DNA from: Anaerobaca lacustris
GTDB taxonomy: Bacteria; Planctomycetota; Phycisphaerae; Sedimentisphaerales; Anaerobacaceae
Direction: 5' to 3'
DNA length: 64,000 nt
Assembly (NCBI RefSeq): GCF_030012215.1
Contig: NZ_JASCXX010000011.1
Span: 108,748-172,747, forward strand
Part shown: positions 37,594 to 46,920 of the stretch, piece after piece
Numbering within the stretch: position 1 is the first letter of the stretch
How the letters are laid out: every line of letters starts with the position of its first letter
Translations under genes and position numbers: made by a program
The notes under the pieces: generated by a model
Told to the model about the DNA's origin: nothing
The model's database searches: none
What the model saw: only the letters and a program-made list of their open reading frames with translations

Positions 37594-37611
37594 TCTGCCT
37601 GCCTCGATGAT

Positions 37612-39069
37612 CTACTGACCCGACGCAAAAATCGGCCTGGCCACACCCTCCATGCCGTCGGGCTGCTCGCCCACCTTGACGATCATGAAATGATACCCCG
37701 AAGCCGCGCCGTCGCTCGCCTCCAGCTTGAGGATATAGACACCTGACTGGGAGAACGTCGCCTGTGTGGTTAGTGCGGACGGGTTGGCGATGGTGACGGC
37801 GTCCGCGTTGCCCTGGATCACGGACCACGCATAGGTCAGCGCACCGTCGCCACCGACCGAGCCCTTTAACGTCACTGTCCCACCCTGCTCGCCCAGTTGG
37901 ATGTCGGGTCCGGCGTAGACGGTCGGAGGCCGGTTCGTCGCATCCGATTCCGGCGTCTCAAGAAACGTCAGACGCCGATACCATACGTGCGCGACCTCGC
38001 CGTCCGCCGCCGGGCCGGCCGCAATCGCCAGGGTCGGTTGGACCCCTGCCGCGGCCCAGCAATCCTCAATGAAGACGTTGTAGACGCCGCCGGCGATCTC
38101 TTTGTCGATCACAATGGCCGTCTCCGTGCCAAACGTACAGTCCTGGATGCAGATATTGCGGCTGGGCCAGCCCAGTTCGCGGCCTTCGCGGCCGTCGCCC
38201 GATTTGACGGCGACGCCGGCGCCGCGATTGGCGAATGTCACGCCATGGACATGCACGTACTCGCAGGAATCGAGGACAACCCCGTCGTTGTCGGGATTGT
38301 GCGAATCGATCCGGACATTGCGAATCGTGACCTTCTTCGAAGAGATCGGATGCAGACACCAGAACGGTGAATCGACGATCGTCACACCGTCCACCAGCAC
38401 GTTCTCGCAGCCCAGAAACGCAATCATGCTCGGCCGCAGGAAATACCCGTCGCCCAGGAACCGGTCCACGACGGACGTACCTTCGGCGTTCAGTCGGCGG
38501 GCCGTCTCTGCGCCTTTGTCCTCCTTCGCCGCCCAGGCGCTCCACGTGTCCTTCGCCTGGCCGTCGAGCGTCCCGGTCCCGGTCACGGCCACGTTCGTTC
38601 GGCGGTAGGCGTAGAGGAACGGACAGTAGTTGTAGACCTGCGTTCCTCTCCAGCGCGTCAGGACCAGCGGCAGATAGTCGTCGTACTTCGCGCCGAACTT
38701 CAGGTGCGCGCCCTCGGCCAGGTGCAGGTCCATGTCGTTGACGAGATAGAGCGGACCGTTGACGAGATACGTACCCGCCGGAACGACGACGCGTCCCCCG
38801 CCGGCGTCCTCGCACGCCTGGATCGCCGCCATGATCGCCGGGCGGCAGTCCGTGACGCCGTCGGCCACGGCCTCGAACGCCATGATGTTGAAGTCCCGAT
38901 CGGGGATGCCTGGCTCGCCGATGTGCGCCAGGACATCCGGCACCTGGGCCCACGCGCCGGTGTAGTCCGACTCGGGGGTCGGAGCCCCCCTTCGACACCC
39001 TCCCACAGTCGCAAGCAACACCAACATGACCGTCAGAGGTGCCGTTCCCTTCCCATGTCCGTTCTTCAT
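37612..39069 (-). CDS. GH28-fold lipoprotein with degenerate active site plus C-terminal Ig/PKD-like domain
   Basis: The 485-residue protein has a lipobox (LLATVGGC, Cys25). A right-handed beta-helix follows, starting with NIMAFEAVADGVTDCRPAI, the usual polygalacturonase opening. The central stretch SPFWCLHPISSKKVTIRNVRI aligns well with GH28. The catalytic positions, however, are changed. NPD (about 258-260) is present. The usual DTGDD is replaced by ANRGA (about 281-284), GHG by GTE (about 314), and the RIK motif is absent (LAIAAGPAADG). An Ig-fold of about 90 residues (PPTVYAGPDIQLGEQGG onward) follows. It may bind rather than cut pectin-like polymers. ATG 39069 gives the intact signal. 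Confidence 0.82.
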   Translation of the reverse strand: MKNGHGKGTAPLTVMLVLLATVGGCRRGAPTPESDYTGAWAQVPDVLAHIGEPGIPDRDFNIMAFEAVADGVTDCRPAIMAAIQACEDAGGGRVVVPAGTYLVNGPLYLVNDMDLHLAEGAHLKFGAKYDDYLPLVLTRWRGTQVYNYCPFLYAYRRTNVAVTGTGTLDGQAKDTWSAWAAKEDKGAETARRLNAEGTSVVDRFLGDGYFLRPSMIAFLGCENVLVDGVTIVDSPFWCLHPISSKKVTIRNVRIDSHNPDNDGVVLDSCEYVHVHGVTFANRGAGVAVKSGDGREGRELGWPSRNICIQDCTFGTETAIVIDKEIAGGVYNVFIEDCWAAAGVQPTLAIAAGPAADGEVAHVWYRRLTFLETPESDATNRPPTVYAGPDIQLGEQGGTVTLKGSVGGDGALTYAWSVIQGNADAVTIANPSALTTQATFSQSGVYILKLEASDGAASGYHFMIVKVGEQPDGMEGVARPIFASGQ

Positions 39070-39249
39070 GGTCCGTCCACTCCAAATCCACTGTTGAGAT
39101 GAGGCCATTGTCCATCTGTTTTCGCATTTTGGCGTATCGCGAACCGCAATCGGGCGAATTCAGCGGCGGTCGCGTCGCCTTCGCCGACAATTATGCCCGT
39201 GCGCGCAAGGAGTGGGAAGCGTTTTATCTGATTTGCGCGCGAAGAACGC

Positions 39250-39279
39250 TTGCACTGGCCCCTGCCGAATCGGTATGCT
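39250..39279 (+). promoter_or_regulatory. Promoter for the GH51 gene
   Basis: TTGCAC (39250-39255), 18-base spacer, TATGCT (39274-39279), about 58 bases before ATG 39338. Confidence 0.4.
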
Positions 39280-39337
39280 CATGTCTCGACAAGAAGGTCG
39301 AACCCATTGATGTCACTGTTTTGAAAAGGAGACCGTC

Positions 39338-41320
39338 ATGACGCCACACATCCGCTCCCACGTTCTGTTCTGGGCAGGCCTGTGCGTGCTGTTGGGCCTG
39401 ACCACCGCTGTCAGCGCACAAGACGCCACGCCGGCCTCCAAGACCGTCGAGGCAACCGTCGCGATCGACGCGGGCAACACATTCGAGCCGATCAGTCCGT
39501 TCATCTACGGCCAATTCATCGAGCACCTGGGCCGCTGCATCTACGGCGGCATCTGGGCCGAGATGCTTGAAGACCGCAAGTTCCACTTCCCCGTGCCGGC
39601 CGAAGGGGACATCTGGAGTCTGACCCGCGCCCAGGCCCGCGTGCTGGCCGCCTCGCCCTGGAAGGTGATCGGCCCGAAGGACGCCGTAAAGATGGTCACG
39701 CAGGACGCCTTCGTCGGCGACCACTCGCCGCACATCACCGCCCCGGGCGGCACACGTGTCGGCATCTATCAGGAAGAGCTTGGCGTCGTCAGCGGCAAGC
39801 GCTACACCGGCTATCTCTACCTGGCCGGCGACGGCAAGGCCGGCCCCGTCAGCGTCAGTCTCATCTGGGGCGACGCCGACGCCGACAAGGAGACTGTCAC
39901 GATCAAGCGAGTGCGCAGCAAGTACACCAAGGTCCCGCTGAAATTCACCGCGGGAAAGAACACCGACGACGCCCGCCTGGAGATCGTCGCCACGGGCGAA
40001 GGCACGCTCAAGATCGGGTGTGTCTCGCTGATGCCGGCCGACAACGTCGAAGGCTTCCGCGCCGACACGCTCGAACTGCTCCGGCAGCTCGATGCGCCGC
40101 TCTATCGCTGGCCGGGCGGCAACTTCGTCAGCGGCTACGACTGGCGCGACGGGATCGGCGATCGGGATCGACGCCCCACGCGCACCAATCCCGCCTGGAC
40201 CGGGATCGAGACCAACGACATGGGCATGCACGAGTTCGTTCGCTTCTGCCAACTGGTCGATGCCGAGCCGATGATCACCGTCAACACGGGCTTCGGCGAC
40301 GCGTATTCGGCCGCCGCCCAGGTCGAGTACGCCAATGGCGCTCGCACCACCCCGATGGGCAGACTCCGGTCCGGCAACGGTCAGCGCGCCCCCTTGGATG
40401 TCAAGTGGTGGTGCGTCGGCAACGAGATGTGGGGCAACTGGCAGCTCGGCTATATGTCCCTGAATCACTACGTCCTCAAGCATAACTGGGTCGAGCAGAT
40501 GATGCGCGAGGTCGATCCAACCATCAAGACGGTCGCCAGCGGCGATTTGGGCGACGCCGGGCCACGGAGCTGGAGCCGAGGCATGTTGACCCGCTGCGCC
40601 GATCACATGGATCTGATCAGCGAGCACTTCTACACCCGAAACCGGGACGACATTGCCGAGCACGTCCAGCAGGTGCCCGACCAGATCCGGCGGAAGGCCG
40701 AAGGGCATCGTACCCTTCGCGAGGAACTGCCCTCGCTGAAGGGCAAGGACATTCGGATCGCGATGACCGAATGGAACTATTGGTACGGCCCGCACGTTTT
40801 CGGCGAGCTGGGCACGCGCTATTTCCTCAAGGACGCACTGGGCATCGCCGCCGGCCTGCACGAGTACTTCCGCCAAACCGACATCATCTACATGGCCAAC
40901 TACGCACAGACCGTCAACGTGATCGGCTGCATCAAGACGACCAGGACGGAGGCCGATTTCGACTCGACGGGTCTGCCGCTGATGCTCTATCGCAAGCAGT
41001 TCGGGACGATTCCGGTGGCCGTCAAGCATGAGGCGGCCCCGCTGGACGTCTCGGCGGCGCTGACTGCCGACGGCAAGGCGCTGACGATCGGCATCGTGAA
41101 CCCGACGTGGGACACGTATCGGCTTAAACTGGACCTGAGCAACGTCGCACCGAGCGGCACGGCCCAGACCTGGGTCATCGCCGGCGACGACCCGATGGCC
41201 TACAACGAGCCGGGCGAGTCACGCAACGTGGACATCGACGCCGCCGATCCCACCGACCTGACCGGCGCCGTTGTCGTCAAACCCTTGAGCATCACCCTAT
41301 TGCGGGCCCCCATCAAATAA
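39338..41320 (+). CDS. Alpha-L-arabinofuranosidase, GH51-like, secreted
   Basis: The 660-residue protein has a signal peptide (VLFWAGLCVLLGLTTAVSAQ). It then has ISPFIYGQFIEHLGRCIYGGIWAEML, the standard GH51 start, a carbohydrate-binding-like insert at about 100-235, and a TIM barrel. The catalytic acid/base is in VGNEMWG near residue 362 and the nucleophile in MTEWNYW near 477; both are intact. The C-terminal beta domain ends VVKPLSITLLRAPIK. It would remove arabinose side chains from hemicellulose or pectin. It is divergent from the GH28-like gene, so a shared substrate is plausible. AAGGAG precedes the ATG, and a strong terminator follows. Confidence 0.92.
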   Translation: MTPHIRSHVLFWAGLCVLLGLTTAVSAQDATPASKTVEATVAIDAGNTFEPISPFIYGQFIEHLGRCIYGGIWAEMLEDRKFHFPVPAEGDIWSLTRAQARVLAASPWKVIGPKDAVKMVTQDAFVGDHSPHITAPGGTRVGIYQEELGVVSGKRYTGYLYLAGDGKAGPVSVSLIWGDADADKETVTIKRVRSKYTKVPLKFTAGKNTDDARLEIVATGEGTLKIGCVSLMPADNVEGFRADTLELLRQLDAPLYRWPGGNFVSGYDWRDGIGDRDRRPTRTNPAWTGIETNDMGMHEFVRFCQLVDAEPMITVNTGFGDAYSAAAQVEYANGARTTPMGRLRSGNGQRAPLDVKWWCVGNEMWGNWQLGYMSLNHYVLKHNWVEQMMREVDPTIKTVASGDLGDAGPRSWSRGMLTRCADHMDLISEHFYTRNRDDIAEHVQQVPDQIRRKAEGHRTLREELPSLKGKDIRIAMTEWNYWYGPHVFGELGTRYFLKDALGIAAGLHEYFRQTDIIYMANYAQTVNVIGCIKTTRTEADFDSTGLPLMLYRKQFGTIPVAVKHEAAPLDVSAALTADGKALTIGIVNPTWDTYRLKLDLSNVAPSGTAQTWVIAGDDPMAYNEPGESRNVDIDAADPTDLTGAVVVKPLSITLLRAPIK

Positions 41321-41350
41321 CCGGCATACACACGGTCTGTTTGCGATTGA

Positions 41351-41384
41351 AGAGGCCGATGCGGGAGCGTCGGCCTCTTTTTCT
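41351..41384 (+). terminator. Terminator after the GH51 gene
   Basis: A perfect 9-bp stem, AGAGGCCGA (41351-41359) and TCGGCCTCT (41370-41378), is followed by a T-tract (TTTTTCTT). Confidence 0.9.
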
Positions 41385-41478
41385 TCTCGCTCCGCCGGTT
41401 CTGCAACGGCACAGGGATTCACCTTTGTATCGGACGTTCTCCCAACGTTAGCGAAGGAAATATGCACGACCGACCGAT

Positions 41479-41506
41479 TTGGATTTGGCGAGAGTGACAA
41501 TATACT
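41479..41506 (+). promoter_or_regulatory. Promoter for the STAS gene
   Basis: TTGGAT (41479-41484), 16-base spacer, TATACT (41501-41506), about 68 bases before ATG 41574. Confidence 0.5.
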
Positions 41507-41573
41507 TTATGTAGGAGAAGGTGCAATATCGACAGGCCCTTCCACCAACAGAACGTCGGGAAGGCGTGACACG

Positions 41574-41951
41574 ATGAGCGAAACAGAGCAAACGGACACA
41601 CGTACCTGGCAGCCGTCTGATGGGGTTCTTGTCATCACGCTGCCCCGTCACACGCCCAACGGCGAGGCACTGGAGCTCGCCGGCGAGATGGCGCACACCC
41701 AGCCGCAGCGACACGTGATCGTCGATTTTTCTCGCACCCAGGTCATGACGTCGAGCATGCTCTCGCAACTGATGGTCATGGAGCGGCAGCTCGATGCCCA
41801 CGACAAGAAGCTCATCCTCTGCTCCGTGCCCGACAATATCCTGCGGATGTTCACGTGCGTCGGCCTGCGAAGCCTCTTCCTGTTCGCCGAGAACCAGAAG
41901 GCCGCATTGGAGTCTCTCGGGGGCGCCCGCTGCAAAACCGGATCAGTCTGA
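41574..41951 (+). CDS. STAS-domain protein, anti-sigma-factor-antagonist-like
   Basis: The 125-residue protein has the STAS order: LVITLP strand, a helix with ALELAGEM, then HVIVDFSRTQVMTSSMLSQLMVME. Ser60/Ser61 in TSS occupy the position phosphorylated in SpoIIAA-type proteins. It may therefore belong to a partner-switching pathway, but no anti-sigma kinase or phosphatase is in the window. GGAAGG lies about 9 bases upstream of the ATG. Its 3' end overlaps the end of the convergent glycerol-1-phosphate dehydrogenase gene by nine bases. Confidence 0.85.
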   Translation: MSETEQTDTRTWQPSDGVLVITLPRHTPNGEALELAGEMAHTQPQRHVIVDFSRTQVMTSSMLSQLMVMERQLDAHDKKLILCSVPDNILRMFTCVGLRSLFLFAENQKAALESLGGARCKTGSV

Positions 41952-43334
41952 CAGCCACTGCGCGATGATGTCGTCCAACGCGTCAGGCAGGACGCCCATC
42001 ATCCACGCCAGATCGACAACGGTAAACCGCTTGCGGATTTCGTGCATATGCAGGGCCGCGTCCCGGAGTTGTTGCGTCGAGCATCCGATATGGGCGGCAC
42101 AGGTCGCCCCGCCGGCCCGTTCGAGCCACCCGCGAATCTCCTGCGGACGGCGAGACCGCTCGGCCAGCTCGGCCCGCAGTCGATCCCATGTGTTCCGCTC
42201 GGCCAGATGACGCCGGACGGCGTCCAGGCCGGCCCTCTTGGCCTCATATTGGCGCGCAACCGCCTCGGCAACCGCGACATCGGACCAGAAACCCGCATCG
42301 ACCTGCGCCGGCATCGTGCAGAACTCCGGGCTTTCGATCGCCAGGATCTTCTCGTACAGGGCGGCCGAGAGGATCGTACCGACTCCCACCTGGCGGCCGT
42401 GCAGATCGTGTCGATGCCCGCGCACCGAGGCGATCATATCCAGTGTATGGCTGAGCAGGTGCTCGCCGCCGCTGGCCGGGGCGCTGGTGCCCACGAGTGT
42501 CATGGCCACGCCGCTCCAGAACAACGCCGCAAAGAGCCCCTCCACAGCCGACACATCCCCTTCTTTGATCTCTTCGGGCCGGTCCAGATAGAGCGGCTCC
42601 AGATCGGCCACGATACCGGCGCAGAAGTTGCAGTGATACTCCCCGAACAGCCGGTGGTTCATCCACCAGTCGGTGTTGCTCTGATGCTTGGCAATCGTAT
42701 CGCCGAACCCCGCCTCGATCATCTCGTGGGGCGCCCCGGCAATGGTCTGCGGCTCGGCGATCACGGCCAGCGGCGGACGGGCCTCAAGCAGGACCTTCAC
42801 GCCAGCGATGGTCGCGGCGACGTTGGCCGCTGGGTATCCGTTCATGGAGGCGGCTGTTGCGACCACAAGATAGGGGATTCCCATCTCGAACGACGCCCAC
42901 TTGCACAGATCGTTGACCACCCCGCTGCCGACAGCCACCATGACTTCCGGCTTGGCCTCTCGCAGCCGGGCGAGCAGCGTCTGGAACGTCGCTTCGTCGC
43001 AAACCGGCGTGCCATGTTCGCCGTCGGCTACGACGATCTCGTAGGCATCCTCATACGTTCGCTTCAAGGCCGCCAGCACCCGGCGTCCGCACACCTCCCA
43101 TGTGCGCGAATCGGCCACGACCACCGCTCGCACGCAATGGCCGGCACACTGCCGCACGATGTCGGGCAGCCGGTCGATGGCCGCCGCATCGTAGACAAAC
43201 CGCCGTACCGTCAGATCGTGCGATCGGCCGCAGTCACAGCGAAACTTCGTTCCCAACAATTCCGACAATCCCACGTGCTGCCGCTCCATCCTGTAGATCG
43301 CAGTCGATGCCGCCTCCGCCAAGGTCGCCGTCAC
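41943..43334 (-). CDS. sn-Glycerol-1-phosphate dehydrogenase family protein (AraM/EgsA-like)
   Basis: The 463-residue protein matches the iron-containing-alcohol-dehydrogenase-like fold of G1P dehydrogenase. It has the NAD motif GSGVVNDLCKW at 136-146, TAASMNGY near 160, Asp212 in EAGFGDTIAKH, EHLLSH at 291-296 and a histidine in HDLHG near 312 as zinc ligands. Family members reduce dihydroxyacetone phosphate to sn-glycerol-1-phosphate, used for archaeal lipids and, in Bacillus AraM, for unusual glycerol derivatives. The C-terminal 110 residues form an added helical part. GTG 43334 overlaps the stop of the UbiB-like gene (GTGA), so translation is coupled. Confidence 0.83.
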   Translation of the reverse strand: MTATLAEAASTAIYRMERQHVGLSELLGTKFRCDCGRSHDLTVRRFVYDAAAIDRLPDIVRQCAGHCVRAVVVADSRTWEVCGRRVLAALKRTYEDAYEIVVADGEHGTPVCDEATFQTLLARLREAKPEVMVAVGSGVVNDLCKWASFEMGIPYLVVATAASMNGYPAANVAATIAGVKVLLEARPPLAVIAEPQTIAGAPHEMIEAGFGDTIAKHQSNTDWWMNHRLFGEYHCNFCAGIVADLEPLYLDRPEEIKEGDVSAVEGLFAALFWSGVAMTLVGTSAPASGGEHLLSHTLDMIASVRGHRHDLHGRQVGVGTILSAALYEKILAIESPEFCTMPAQVDAGFWSDVAVAEAVARQYEAKRAGLDAVRRHLAERNTWDRLRAELAERSRRPQEIRGWLERAGGATCAAHIGCSTQQLRDAALHMHEIRKRFTVVDLAWMMGVLPDALDDIIAQWLSD

Positions 43335-45025
43335 ATGCGGTCGCTGCGGGAGATCGAGATCAGCAGCCAGATGCCGATGACGGCGGCGATGCTGTAGCCG
43401 ACGATCCCCATCGTTTGCAGCCGGAACAGGCCCAGAACCGTGCCCTCCTGAGCCACGAGCATGCTGGAGGCCACCAGCAGCGCCGCCGTAATCAGCGAGA
43501 AGCTGATCCGATTGGAACTGCGGTGCACCGTCCTGGTCAGGTTCTCCAGGTGCTCGTGGTGGACGCGGACCTGAAAGCGACCCTGCCGGAACTTGCTGAG
43601 GATCACGTTGACGTCTTCGGGCAGCCGCATCACCAGGTCACCCGCGTCCTGGACCACCTGGCGCATCTGTCGCACCATCCGCTTGGGCTCCAAGTCGCGC
43701 AGCATCGCCCGTCGCGCGTACGGCTTCATCGCTTCCATGATGTTGAAGTCCGGGTCCAGCGAGCGGGCAAAGGACTCCACCGTGGCCAGCGTCTTGAGCA
43801 TCAGCGTGAACTGTGCCGGCGAGCGGACGTAGTTCGTGCGAAACAGATCGAACGTCCGGGTCACCACCGTGCCGAAGGCGATGCTCTTGAGCGGCAGGTT
43901 GCGGTACGTGTCAATCAACTGCTCCATGTCGCCGGTCAGCTTGTTGATGTCCGTCCGTTCGTCGGTCATCTCCTCGCGCTCCAGCGAACGAATGACCCGC
44001 GAGCTTTCGTTCTCGACGATCGCCAGGACGATCTCATTGAACAGCCGGCGGTACTGCGAACTCATCCGCGCCACTTGCCCGAAGTCGATCGGGGCCAGCA
44101 CGTTGTCCGGCAGCAGGAAGAAGTTCCCTGGATGCGGATCGGTGTGGAAAAAGCCCATCTCGAAGATCTGACGCAGAACGAAATCCGCGCCGCGCTGGGC
44201 CACGAGCTTGCAGTCGATGCCGCGCTCGGCGAGCACTTGCGGGTCGGCGGGCTTGATCCCATCGATGTACTCCATCGTGAGCACGCCGCTGGTGCAGTAC
44301 TTCTCGTAGACCTTCGGGACGTGGATCGTCGGATCGTCCTTGAAGTTTGCGGCGAATCGCACTTGATTGCGTCGCTCGTCGGCCAGGTTCGTTTCCTTGG
44401 AGACGGCATCGACGAACTCTTTGACCATTTGACGGGGATCGACGGTTCCGTGCTCAAAGACCGTGACGTTGAGGATCGCGGTAAGCTCCTCAAGGATGTC
44501 ACACTCGGCGTGGATGATTTCCACAATCCCCGGCCGACGGACCTTGACCACGACTGAGTCGCCCTCTCTGGTTGTGGCGCGGTGCACCTGGGCGATGCTG
44601 CCGGCCGCCAGCGGTTCGGGGTCGAACGCTGCGAAGATGTCTTCGATCGTGCCGTCAAGCTGGTACTCGAGCTCGGCGCGAATCCGTTTGAACTCGTCCG
44701 GCTTGACTTGGTCCTGCAAATGCTCGAACTCGTGGACGTAGTCGGCCGGCACGATATCCGGGCGCGTGCTCAGAAGCTGGCCAAACTTGATAAAGGTCGG
44801 GCCCATCTCCTCCAGCGCCAGTCGCACGCGATGCGGGCGGCTCTGCCCGAGGGCGGCCCGTTTGACGCGCAACGGCGCCGCCTTCTCTCCGACGCGAACG
44901 AGCAGACGGGCGCGCAAGGCCTCGGCAACCTCCTCCAGCCCGTACTTCATCAGCACGGCCATGATGTGCCGGTAGCGACGCAGCCTGCGCAGCCGATTCC
45001 TGAAGCGAGGCCGCCAGAAGCTCAA
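43331..45025 (-). CDS. UbiB/ABC1/AarF family protein kinase-like protein
   Basis: The 564-residue protein has the family signature KFGQ (residues 80-83) in GPTFIKFGQLLSTRPDIVP, the Ala-rich loop AAGSIAQVHRA, the lysine in VVVKVRRPG, HTDPHPGNF near 297 and the DFG-type motif APIDFGQVAR near 313. Two membrane helices at the C-terminus (about 505-525 and 535-555) end it. UbiB proteins support isoprenoid-quinone or other lipid-related metabolism as atypical ATPases. The TTG start at 45025 lies five bases after the stop of the phasin-like gene, with AGGGG nine bases before it. The next gene, G1P dehydrogenase, starts in its stop codon. Confidence 0.92.
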   Translation of the reverse strand: MSFWRPRFRNRLRRLRRYRHIMAVLMKYGLEEVAEALRARLLVRVGEKAAPLRVKRAALGQSRPHRVRLALEEMGPTFIKFGQLLSTRPDIVPADYVHEFEHLQDQVKPDEFKRIRAELEYQLDGTIEDIFAAFDPEPLAAGSIAQVHRATTREGDSVVVKVRRPGIVEIIHAECDILEELTAILNVTVFEHGTVDPRQMVKEFVDAVSKETNLADERRNQVRFAANFKDDPTIHVPKVYEKYCTSGVLTMEYIDGIKPADPQVLAERGIDCKLVAQRGADFVLRQIFEMGFFHTDPHPGNFFLLPDNVLAPIDFGQVARMSSQYRRLFNEIVLAIVENESSRVIRSLEREEMTDERTDINKLTGDMEQLIDTYRNLPLKSIAFGTVVTRTFDLFRTNYVRSPAQFTLMLKTLATVESFARSLDPDFNIMEAMKPYARRAMLRDLEPKRMVRQMRQVVQDAGDLVMRLPEDVNVILSKFRQGRFQVRVHHEHLENLTRTVHRSSNRISFSLITAALLVASSMLVAQEGTVLGLFRLQTMGIVGYSIAAVIGIWLLISISRSDRM

Positions 45026-45030
45026 CGGAC

Positions 45031-45321
45031 CTACCCCTGCGCGAGCAACTGGTCCAGCTTCTGTTCGATCCGCCGGACGTCGTCCTGCGTCGCCAGATGC
45101 AGCGACGTCACCGTCTCCTGCACCTGCTTGGAGATCATCTTCTCCAACTCCGACCGCGTCCGCTCGGCGCTGTCCATCACCTCTTTGACGAACCCGCTGC
45201 GATTGTCGCGTTCGGTCCTTCCTTTGCTGACGTACTCGTCGAACATCTGCTCGGCCCGCTCGCGCGTCATCGAAAGGGCGCCCAATCCAGCCAGCATCAT
45301 CTTATCCAGCGTCTCAAACAT
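45031..45321 (-). CDS. Phasin-like small coiled-coil protein
   Basis: The 96-residue protein MFETLDKMMLAGLGALSMTR... is amphipathic and then predicted helical, ending VTSLHLATQDDVRRIEQKLDQLL. This matches PhaF/poly(hydroxyalkanoate) granule-associated-like or DUF-type phasin proteins, which bind lipid or polymer surfaces. The C-terminal heptad (DVRRIEQKLDQLL) suggests oligomerisation. ATG 45321 is chosen because GGAGG lies 8 bases upstream. It is the first gene of an operon with the UbiB-like protein and G1P dehydrogenase, which supports a lipid-associated role. Confidence 0.75.
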   Translation of the reverse strand: MFETLDKMMLAGLGALSMTRERAEQMFDEYVSKGRTERDNRSGFVKEVMDSAERTRSELEKMISKQVQETVTSLHLATQDDVRRIEQKLDQLLAQG

Positions 45322-45451
45322 TCCGTGATCCTCCCAATCCATGGTTCGTCCGGTTCGTACGTTCTTTCTGTGTCCAGTCCACCGGTGATTATACGGCCCC
45401 GTCGACAAAGAACAAGGGCGAACCCTCGGCCCCGGCGAGAAACGCCGCCGG

Positions 45452-46504
45452 TCAGGCAATGCTGACCTGCTTGTCCAGATACACATCCTGGATGGCATGG
45501 AGCAGGGCGACGCCCTCCTTCATCGGCTTCTGGAAGGCCTTGCGGCCGGAGATCAGCCCGGTCCCTCCCGCGCGCTTGTTGATCACCGCCGTCCGGACGG
45601 CCTGCGCGACGTCGTTGGTGCCCGAAGCCCCGCCCGAATTGATCAGGGGCACCCGGCCCATGTAGCAGTTGACCACCTGGTACCGCGTCAGATCGATGGG
45701 GTGGTCGGACGCCAGCTTCTCGTACACCTCCGGGCGGGTCTTGCCGAATCCGATGGCCGTGAAGCCGCCGTTGTTGGTCGGCTGCTTCTGCTTGACGACG
45801 TCGGCCTGGATCGTCGCGGCCAGATGGTTGGCCTGCCCGGTCATGTCGGCGCAGGTGTGGTAGTCCACGCCGTCCTTCTTGAACGCCTCGTTCCGCAGGT
45901 AGGCCCAGAGCACCGTGAACAGACCCAGTTCGTGGGCCCGTTCGAACGCCTCCGAGATTTCCTCGATCTGTCTTCGGGATTCCTCCGAGCCGTAGTAGAC
46001 CGTCGCGCCCACCGCCACAGCCCCCATGTTGAAGGCCTGCTCGACGGAGGCGAAAAGCCGCTGGTCGTACGAATTCGGGTAGCTCAGCAGCTCATTGTGG
46101 TTGATCTTGACAAGGAATGGGATCTTGTGAGCGTACTGGCGGGAAACGGAGCCAAGCACGCCCAGCGTCGAGGCGACCGCATTGCACTGGCCCTCGATCG
46201 CCAGCTCGACGATGCGTGCCGGGTCGAAATACTCGGGGTTGGGAGAGAACGAAGCGCCCGCCGAATGCTCGATCCCCTGGTCCACCGGAAGAATCGACAG
46301 ATACCCCGTCCCTCCCAGTCTTCCGTGGCCGAACAGAGCCTGGAGATTCCGGAGGACTCGGTTGGGCCTGTCCGAGGCGGCAAAGACCTCGTCGACGAAC
46401 GCCGGTCCAGGCAGATGAAGCATCTCCTTCGGAATCGTTCGACACTCATGTCCCAGCAGGTTGTCGGCCTCCGGCCCCAAAAACTCTCTGGTCTTGCTCG
46501 CCAT
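45452..46504 (-). CDS. fbaB: Fructose-bisphosphate aldolase, class I (FbaB/DhnA type)
   Basis: The 350-residue TIM-barrel enzyme cleaves fructose-1,6-bisphosphate in glycolysis and forms it in gluconeogenesis. The Schiff-base lysine is in [13 protein letters not shown] (Lys238 or Lys240), aligned with the E. coli FbaB active site. [12 protein letters not shown] near 72 and [10 protein letters not shown] near 131 are also family marks. AAGGAG lies six bases before ATG 46504. It is divergent from the glycosyltransferase/amylase pair, so carbon storage and glycolysis genes meet here. Confidence 0.94.
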   Translation of the reverse strand: MASKTREFLGPEADNLLGHECRTIPKEMLHLPGPAFVDEVFAASDRPNRVLRNLQALFGHGRLGGTGYLSILPVDQGIEHSAGASFSPNPEYFDPARIVELAIEGQCNAVASTLGVLGSVSRQYAHKIPFLVKINHNELLSYPNSYDQRLFASVEQAFNMGAVAVGATVYYGSEESRRQIEEISEAFERAHELGLFTVLWAYLRNEAFKKDGVDYHTCADMTGQANHLAATIQADVVKQKQPTNNGGFTAIGFGKTRPEVYEKLASDHPIDLTRYQVVNCYMGRVPLINSGGASGTNDVAQAVRTAVINKRAGGTGLISGRKAFQKPMKEGVALLHAIQDVYLDKQVSIA

Positions 46505-46920
46505 GTTCCACTCCTTCTCATCGTTTCGCTCGATCGCGTCGAGCCACCGGCGGGCCGTCCGCGCGGGAGAATATACGGTTGTCGAAACCTCTGTGGGTAC
46601 GAGGAAATTCCCCGAAGGCCGCGCGCCTCCGCGCGGAATCGGATGAACACCATGCGAACACGGCGTCGAGCGTGCGACAGAGGTGAGAACACATCGTTTG
46701 AACGAACGGGCTTGGCCCGAGAAAATCCCGACGCAAGGACAAATTGTCGAACATTCCCCTTGACCGGCTCCGTATAGATGGTAAGCTCAGTTCTGTCATT
46801 TTCTGCGACGCCTGAGAATGGACATTCCCGTCGCGAAGAAAACCCGCTGTGGCGTCGAAAGCGAGTGGCAGAACAGTTATTCCGTGCTCTTGGTTGGCTT
46901 TGCCCAGGGAGGGACAGAGA
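46505..46920. other. 416-bp divergent intergenic region
   Basis: Between the aldolase and glycosyltransferase genes. It holds a promoter for the rightward genes at 46760-46787 and a small CCGCGC/GCGCGG hairpin (46617-46622, 46629-46634). The rightward leader is about 125 bases. No gene or known RNA was recognised. Confidence 0.4.
46760..46787 (+). promoter_or_regulatory. Promoter for the GT4-GH57 pair
   Basis: TTGACC (46760-46765), 16-base spacer, TAAGCT (46782-46787). Confidence 0.45.
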
